A stretch of DNA of 64,000 nucleotides from Toxonevra muliebris (Eukaryota; Arthropoda; Insecta; Diptera; Pallopteridae), in NCBI GenBank assembly GCA_963691655.1, contig OY829327.1:64740079-64804078 (forward strand), written 5' to 3'. Of this stretch, positions 57,566 through 64,000 are shown piece by piece; positions within the stretch are counted from its first letter, which is position 1, and the number at the start of each line of letters is the position of its first letter. A program made the translations under genes and the position numbers. Under the pieces are notes generated by a model, which made no database searches, had not been told where the DNA came from, and was given only the letters and a program-made list of their open reading frames with translations.

Positions 57566-58004
57566 TTAAGTATCTAAAATATATATAAATATAATAATAT
57601 TTAGAATATTAGCATCGGAAGTTTTTCAATTTTTTTCATTGATCAAAGCATTGCATTCATCGTTGTAAAATTCATTGCTTTAGCGGGAGTAGAAAATATG
57701 GATATGTGTATACAGAAGAAGATTTGTTGTTGTGAATGTAAAAAAATGTGCAAGGAGGATAATTTATTTATAAGTTTATAAAATATAAAATATGAAAAGT
57801 TCCAACATTTTAGCTAAATATATTCAACTAAAATATTTCAACATTTTATCTCCATATAGTTATTTACAAATATTTAGGTAAAATGTTGAAAATAGTAATA
57901 ACAATTTCATCGCATTTTGATTTAATGAAATCAGTAGAAAAATATTCCAAAGTAAGTTATATGAAATATGCAAAACCGCAACCAAACGTTTACATATTTC
58001 TATA

Positions 58005-58016
58005 TAAAGAATATAT
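58005..58016. other. Empty Jockey target site
   Basis: A single TAAAGAATATAT, flanked exactly as expected for the unoccupied site of the 28763-33352 insertion. Confidence 0.95.
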
Positions 58017-59502
58017 AAATACTGTAAATGTTGAATGTTATTTGCCAAAAGAAATGTAAAATACTTGTTTTATCGAACACGTCATCCATTCATACATTTT
58101 TGTCCGCTGGAGGTGTCGACAGCCGCCGCTGTCAAACCATCGGTATTGCACCTCGTTGCTGGTTTCTACGTTTCTTTGTTCCAATTTCAACAAGAGCGAA
58201 TAGCGACCTCTTTACAATCTATACTCTTTCTTCAAAGGAACAAAACACACCAAAGCACTGTATTCATCGTTGTAAAAATCATTGTATATATTAGTGATGG
58301 GTTTTTCGATACCATAGTATTTTTTTCAGTACACTTTGAGGTTCGAAATACGTCAGCACATAAGCAAGATTTTCGGTACACTTTCATACAATTCTTTTTA
58401 TGTGATATTATTTCAAAGAAAAATATAACTGTGCTAATTTTCTTATGTTGTTATCGATTACACAGTGCAACACGGAAAATTTATAAAGGCTTTGCCCTAT
58501 ATAGTTGTTGAATTGGCAGTAAAAAATTTCACACATGCAAGACTAAAAAGCAGAAAATAATAATTTAAATAAAAAAAAATTTTTAATATACCACGTTTTT
58601 AAAACGGACTAAAAAGTATAAAATAATTTCTCCTTGCCCCATACATATTTATAACACCATACAGATTGTCTTGAAAATATGTAATTATGAATTTTAGTAG
58701 GTCTGAAAATATTTGCATGATTTTGATTCTGAATTCAGCCAAAAACGGATCCATTTGGTTCCTTATGACTACATTGCCAAAAGACAGGCAGATTAGCTTT
58801 TAAGAAAGAACAACTTCAACTTTTCGTTATCGCGGATTTTTCGGAAAAATTGCAGAATGCAAGCCAAAAAATAAAAAAATTTGTTGAAAAATAAAAATGA
58901 TATTAATTTTTAATTGAATGCTCTGTTAAAATATCAAAAAACTCATATCTCCTGCACAATGTGAGTCACCACCTCGAATAAAAAGACAAAGAAAAGGTAA
59001 TTTAGTCTTATTAAAGGAACACAAAATTTTAAATTTTGATTTTCGGGACTATGATATGAATTTTGCAAATTAAGTTTTAATGAATTAATTTAAAAAATAA
59101 TTAATCTTAAAAATTAACAAAAATAAATTGTATTATATATTTTTTAGCCCGTCTTATTACTCTTCCAACGGTACATGCATGTCGGTAATATAATGACTGA
59201 GTTATAGACGATTCTATGATTCGATACAGTCAATTTCGGAGATTTGGTTCGCTCTGGCAACTCCGGTGAAAACCGTACCGAAATTTTTGTGTATGCCTTT
59301 TTGTTGGGTTTGGTCTAAAATAAAACCATGTACAAAGTTTGAAGTAAATCTAAATAATCAAGCCGAGATTTGGTTTTTTTGTTACGTTCAATCTGGAATG
59401 GCTGTATATTGTTTATCTCTTTGTGCTTAACAACTTTTCTTCAGACATTAAATTCATATCTGTTGAAATAAGCAAATTTCTTAATTTATAATTGTGGTAT
59501 GC
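58017..59502. other. Copy 2 of the 33365-34850 noncoding stretch
   Basis: No gene. Frames at 58028-58511 repeat those of copy 1 and have no domain. Confidence 0.5.
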
Positions 59503-59510
59503 ATGAACAT

Positions 59511-61405
59511 TAGGGTGGCCCTTATATTTCAACTTTCTAAAAGTTTAGCTTCCAATCCCCTATCTTGTTCCAATCAATAAAGAAACAATCTGTGCAACAT
59601 TTGAACTCAATCGGACAGCTAGGTGGACAACACCTTTCCATGAAGAAACAACACCGAAATGATTAGCCAGTATTGTTAGAGTTAGCAATGGTTTATGCAT
59701 TCAAGATACATTCTGTCAAATAAGTACCCGGAAATTCTCATTTTAAATTTTCCCTCTGAGAATATTTCAAAAAAAATTTTTTCCCGAGTTGGCACAACTG
59801 TCAACCACTATTCTGTGAATTTTTATTGCTATGTGTCATTTAGTTTGGTTACGGCGTCATTAAGAACAAGTCAACCTTTTGTGTGCTTTTTTTGAAATAT
59901 TCTCAGAGGGAAAATTTAAAATGAGAATTTCCGGGTACTTATTTGACAGAATGTATACCTTTCTCAAGACCAGTTTCAGATATCTCATATGAGGAAGAAC
60001 TCTTAAAAAGAAGTAGTATTTTTCTTGCTCGAGTGTACATTCGAGCCTGGTTTCTGTCACCAGATGGAATTAAAGCACCTTATTATTACTTGTTCATGCG
60101 TCAATTGATAAATCATCAACATATTGATCGAGAAATCAGAAAGGTGCTGTGGACAAATTTGTCCCCACCTCGAGTACGTAGCTCCCCAAACTGTGGCTTT
60201 ATCATTATTTAATGAAAATGTTCCAAAAAAAATCATTTTTCTTTATTTATAAACATCGAGTTTTCGTCTTTTGTAATTTAGTGAAATGTTCTATCAGTAC
60301 CGGATTCTTCAACAAAGAATCCAAGTTACAAAAACGGAATTGAAAAGCTTGAGAATAAAGTTGTCGATGACGTTGCCAAAAAAATGTGAAACTAATTCAG
60401 GAATACAGTAACAAAAAATGAAGCTGAGAAACAATTTGTTTTACAAATCGTTGCTGAAGACTAAATTCTACTTATAGTGCGAATACACGAGAGTAAATTT
60501 CGTTGAAATTTTGAATTACAAATTTAGGTGGACACACGACAAAAAAGGAATTTCATTGAGAATCGAATTTCATTTTTGACTGATTATAAGTTTGGAAAAG
60601 AAGAAAAATATTTGTGTGTTATAATTATAATTGTTATCTCCGTGGTTTTGTTGTTGTTTTCCCTTACAATTATCGCTGCTAGTTATACATAACTAGAAGC
60701 AAGTGGCGAATTAAACGCAGCTATTGTTTCAAACGACTTTATCTTCAAATTAAAGATCATTCTTAAAATGATATATGATTCTAATAATATTGTTTAAAAA
60801 TTCGCATCAGTTATAGTCAAAAATATGTGATAAAATATTTTTTATCTTAACTCCAGTTATTCTGTTTTTCATTTTTACCACAGAAATATTTCAAGAGCAG
60901 CTATTATGAAACCAAAATGCCAAATGTCAAAAAAATATATAATATTTTCCCTATTTTTTACAACTATGTATTTGAGGGTTGCTGAGTTACTTTCGGCATT
61001 TCAAATGAATTTCGTTGAAATTTTTGTGAAATTTACAATTGACTCAATAAATATTATTCTTGTAAATAAAAATACGTTTCTCCTATAGAACTTATGGGCG
61101 ATTATATTTTTCATGTTGCTTCAGCAATTGTGCGAATTTACTTTTAAAAAATTTGATTCAGAAGGTTTTCACACAATTTCCTGGATGTGTCCAAATAAAT
61201 AAGAAGAAACAAGAAGATGGAAGATGGAGTTAATAGTTGCGTATACTATTTTTCAACTTCAAGGCGTTTGAGAATCACCTAGAAGTTGTCCGATGGAGCT
61301 GAAGTTTTGCACAGACCGGTTTTTTTCTTGATTGGAACCAGATTAGTGCAAGGGAGTAGCAACATTTTTTTTTTGAAAAATTGCCTGTAGCTAAGGGCCA
61401 CCCTA
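59511..61405. mobile_element. hAT-like 8-bp TSD element, copy 2
   Basis: Duplicate of 34859-36714 with ATGAACAT at 59503-59510 and 61406-61413. It is 39 bp longer, mainly because of a segment near 60360 absent from copy 1. The foldback lies at 59707-59955. Confidence 0.75.
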
Positions 61406-61505
61406 ATGAACATAATTAGTGCTACCCATTCTTATCGAATGAAAATAACGAAATAAAAGGAGTAATAAAAAATGATGCAAATGTATCAAAATTTTCTTGC
61501 TAATT

Positions 61506-62154
61506 TTAGTTCAAATTATATTTAAAAAAAAATAAACAAAATGAGACAAAAGTACACGTGTGCACAACCGTAAACCGTTTCAAATATCTGCTCCAATACA
61601 TTCTTATTTGTGGCAATTTCATAGTTCCCATTAAAATATGTACACCAAAAAGCTTCATTAGAACATGTTCGGGAGAAAGCTCTTGCAGACGAATTGTTTG
61701 TTCTGCGTAAATGTTTGTGCACAAGGACATTTCCTCAAATAAACTTTATCGTAGAAAGAAATCCAGAGGAGTCATGCCATCTACTAAATTATTTGTAGAT
61801 TCAATCTGATTTTTAATTGGCGTGCGTATAGACAGAAAAGGTCTTCTACGAAATGACACATCTTTTTTTTCAATTACTCTAAATAGCTCTTCGATCATTT
61901 CAATTCCAGAACTACACTTGGGGGGTCTCTTCAGTAGGTTCTATATTTGAGAGACCTTCGGCTGCTTCTTCAGACTCTTCCTGGTCTTCATTAATGGCTT
62001 TTTCAATTGGCATAACGATGTCGTAAAAACCACTTGAAGAATTGTTTTGTTGCATTCCGATGCCATCTCCATCGTCCAATTTATCCTCTAGTTCTGAGTC
62101 ATTTAAGCATTCTAAAATATCCGAGTCAGTAAGTCTCTTCACTTTAGTTGTCAT
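61506..62154 (-). pseudogene. piggyBac-like transposase N-terminal remnant, copy 2
   Basis: Same remnant as 36815-37460. Here the codon after MTTKVK is AGA (Arg), so the acidic N-terminal part is open, and one extra codon appears near 61612. The break before MSLCTN and the missing catalytic part are shared. Still a relic. Confidence 0.7.
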
Positions 62155-63125
62155 ATTTCTCCTAAGATAGAAATAACCATTCAGTAGATTTGTACACAAA
62201 TGTAACCATGTACACTAGCTTGCCTACAAGATATATGAAATGTGTAAAGTTCTATTTTTTTCCTGCTCCTAGTGGATTTTCTGAAAGATTATATGAGAAA
62301 AATAAGATTTAGGAAAAAATATAAAAGTCTCTAGTGGAAAATAGCCAGTCGGTTTTGAACCAAAGCCTTAAAAATAGACTTTGAAAAGGTAAAAAGCTTT
62401 AATCTTTGATAACTTCTAAAATATTGAATTTTGAGTAATTGTTCCAAACACAATATTTTTTAACTAGGATAACTAGGCCAATATTTTGTTCTTAGAAAGT
62501 TTTGACCTACGAGTGAAATTTAGCCATGTTTTGTTCGAAAAACTGTCAATTTTGTACAAAATTTCCATGGGAAAAATTCCTTAAACGAATTTTTTTCAAT
62601 TTTGTAGAGATGGTATTTTCTATTTAAAACTTTTATATTATCGAGGATTAACTGTGAATGGATTTAAAAATTTCTTAATAGCCCCTGAAGACCCCATGTT
62701 TCCGACTTCAGGTCCTTATTGTGGGAGAACTAGATGTGATGGAGAAAAACTGTGTACGCAGTCGTAATCAGCGACCCTAAATTACTATAAAACCGTTCGA
62801 AAATCTTGCGCATAAAAGTTTTGTTGCACTGTGTAATTAATTACGATTTACGGACCTTGTACTGGAAAAAAATACGATATAGCGACGATATAGGGACCAA
62901 AATGTATGAAATTTTAACGAATTAAAGGGTTTTTTTTTTCCAACAGTTTTTTGTAAATTATTGAGATTTTCGAATTAAAGGGGTAAAAATTATCACGATT
63001 CTACTGTATAAAGATTCGTCTACCTATAAATAAACTTAAAATTTTCGTTTTTTTTTTAACTTTGAGACAACATTTTTAAAAAACTTTTTTTTTATATCCA
63101 TTCACATTTAATCATCTATAATATA

Positions 63126-63574
63126 CCACCTTGATCAAAAAGTTCCCGGAATAACCACCGTGTGGTTACATAGCCAAGAGTACATCTATCTCTGTGTGTG
63201 TTGGCGTTTTTTTTACAATTTTAGTGCATCATCAATTTTTGACAGAAGGCCAGACAGTAAACAAAGAGTATTATTTGGGCGTTATGAGATGTTTTTGTGA
63301 AGCAATTCGCCGAAAGAGACCAGAATTGTGGACAGAAAACTCGTGGATTTTGTACCATAATAACGCACCGTCGTACAGTGCCATCATTATTCGTAATTTT
63401 TTGACGAATTCACCACCGAATTCACCTGATTTGGCTCCCTGTGACTTCTTTCTGTTCAATCGAGTTGAAAAACCATTACTGGGCCCATGTTTCAGCAGCC
63501 GAGAGGAAATAATGGAAAAATCGCAGGAAGCACTAACGTTTGTACACAAATGTGTACATTCATTTCACCAATAA
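63126..63574 (+). pseudogene. mariner-like transposase remnant, copy 2
   Basis: Same coding remnant as 38580-38960, including the HNNAPS substitution. The 5' flank lacks 108 bp present in copy 1 (38443-38550): GTGTGG is joined directly to TTACATAGCC. Confidence 0.85.
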
Positions 63575-63969
63575 ATTTTATCAAAAATAACCAATTAACA
63601 AGCACATTTTAAATTTTAATAAAAATTAAGAACATTTTTCTTTAATAAAAACATTTTCTTACCTTGAAAATTTTTGCTAAAAAACACAAATCACATGAAA
63701 ATTAGAACTACAAACTAGAGAGCTTTGTATTATCATGCCCCACTTTGAAGAATATAAAAAAAACTTCAAATAAATTAATATGTCCGGTTTTTTTATGTTT
63801 CAATTAAAGGGAACACTACACAGAGTTACTTTGAAAAGTTATATAACAGTATTTTACATTACTTTTAGAATTGCGTTTATAGAAATTCAATGTGCACAAT
63901 TGTGTTCGAAACGACTGAAAGAGTTAAATTAGATCGTTAAGAAAATTTCTTATTTATTTATATTTTCAG

Positions 63970-64000
63970 ATCGCTATGCCTTTACTAACAGAAACGGCCC
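63970..64000 (+). CDS. Host terminal exon, copy 2 (cut by window end)
   Basis: Starts after the same TATTTTCAG acceptor and carries the same frame (RYAFTNRN) as the exon at 39356. The window ends 31 bases into it, so whether it stays intact is unknown. Confidence 0.55.
   Translation, partial: MAMPLLTETA

Larger units (their letters stand above)
47481..64000 (+). repeat. Large duplication, copy 2 (without Jockey; continues past window)
   Basis: Nearly identical to 18229-28762 joined directly to 33353-39386. Differences seen by eye are scattered substitutions and a few indels. These include one extra 5-bp ATAGA unit at about 53340, about 40 bp extra near 60360, 27 bp extra near 62755 and a 108-bp deletion in the mariner remnant near 63167. 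The left edge abuts the BEL/Pao fragment directly. Confidence 0.95.

Overview
The window looks like AT-rich, repeat-dense nuclear DNA of an insect, most likely a fly. The reasons are a THAP-domain P-type transposon with 31-bp terminal inverted repeats (TIRs), Jockey- and CR1-like LINEs, a BEL/Pao fragment, Tc1/mariner and piggyBac relics, and one spliced host exon. There is no bacterial-style gene layout. Almost all protein-coding similarity comes from transposable elements (TEs), and most of it is broken.

Layout, left to right. 0.7-1.2 kb: a two-headed tRNA-derived SINE with its target-site duplication (TSD). 1.7-3.2 kb: Tc1 and MITE debris. 3.2-10.9 kb: an old RNase H-bearing LINE, cut by a piggyBac-like MITE and by a nearly full-length CR1-like LINE. 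11.8-15.5 kb: a structurally complete P element with one uninterrupted 843-codon transposase gene. 16.8-24 kb: small TIR elements, large inverted-repeat arms and a 4.05-kb hAT-like element with A+C-rich strand-biased repeats. 24.1-28.3 kb: a minus-strand LINE, itself split by a 556-bp LINE 3' end. 28.8-33.4 kb: a Jockey-clade LINE (minus). 33.4-39.0 kb: piggyBac, hAT-like, foldback and mariner remnants. 39.36 kb: the terminal exon of an unidentified host gene. 39.9-47.5 kb: MITEs, a LINE 3' end, a Myb/SANT fragment and a BEL/Pao pol fragment. 47.5-64.0 kb: a second, nearly identical copy of 18.2-39.4 kb.

The second copy starts abruptly at 47481 inside the sequence that begins at 18229, and it runs to the window end. 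It lacks only the Jockey element, giving a filled/empty site pair with a 12-bp TSD, plus small indels. The simplest reading is a young tandem duplication with a unit of 18229-47480. False duplication of two haplotypes during assembly is the main alternative.

Strongest observations: the intact P element; the dimeric SINE whose 3' tail matches (30 of 32 bases) the 3' end of a LINE in this same window; the tandem duplication carrying a host terminal exon; and a 70-bp hairpin-rich insertion with a perfect 13-bp TSD. Family names below rest on recognised motifs, not on database searches.
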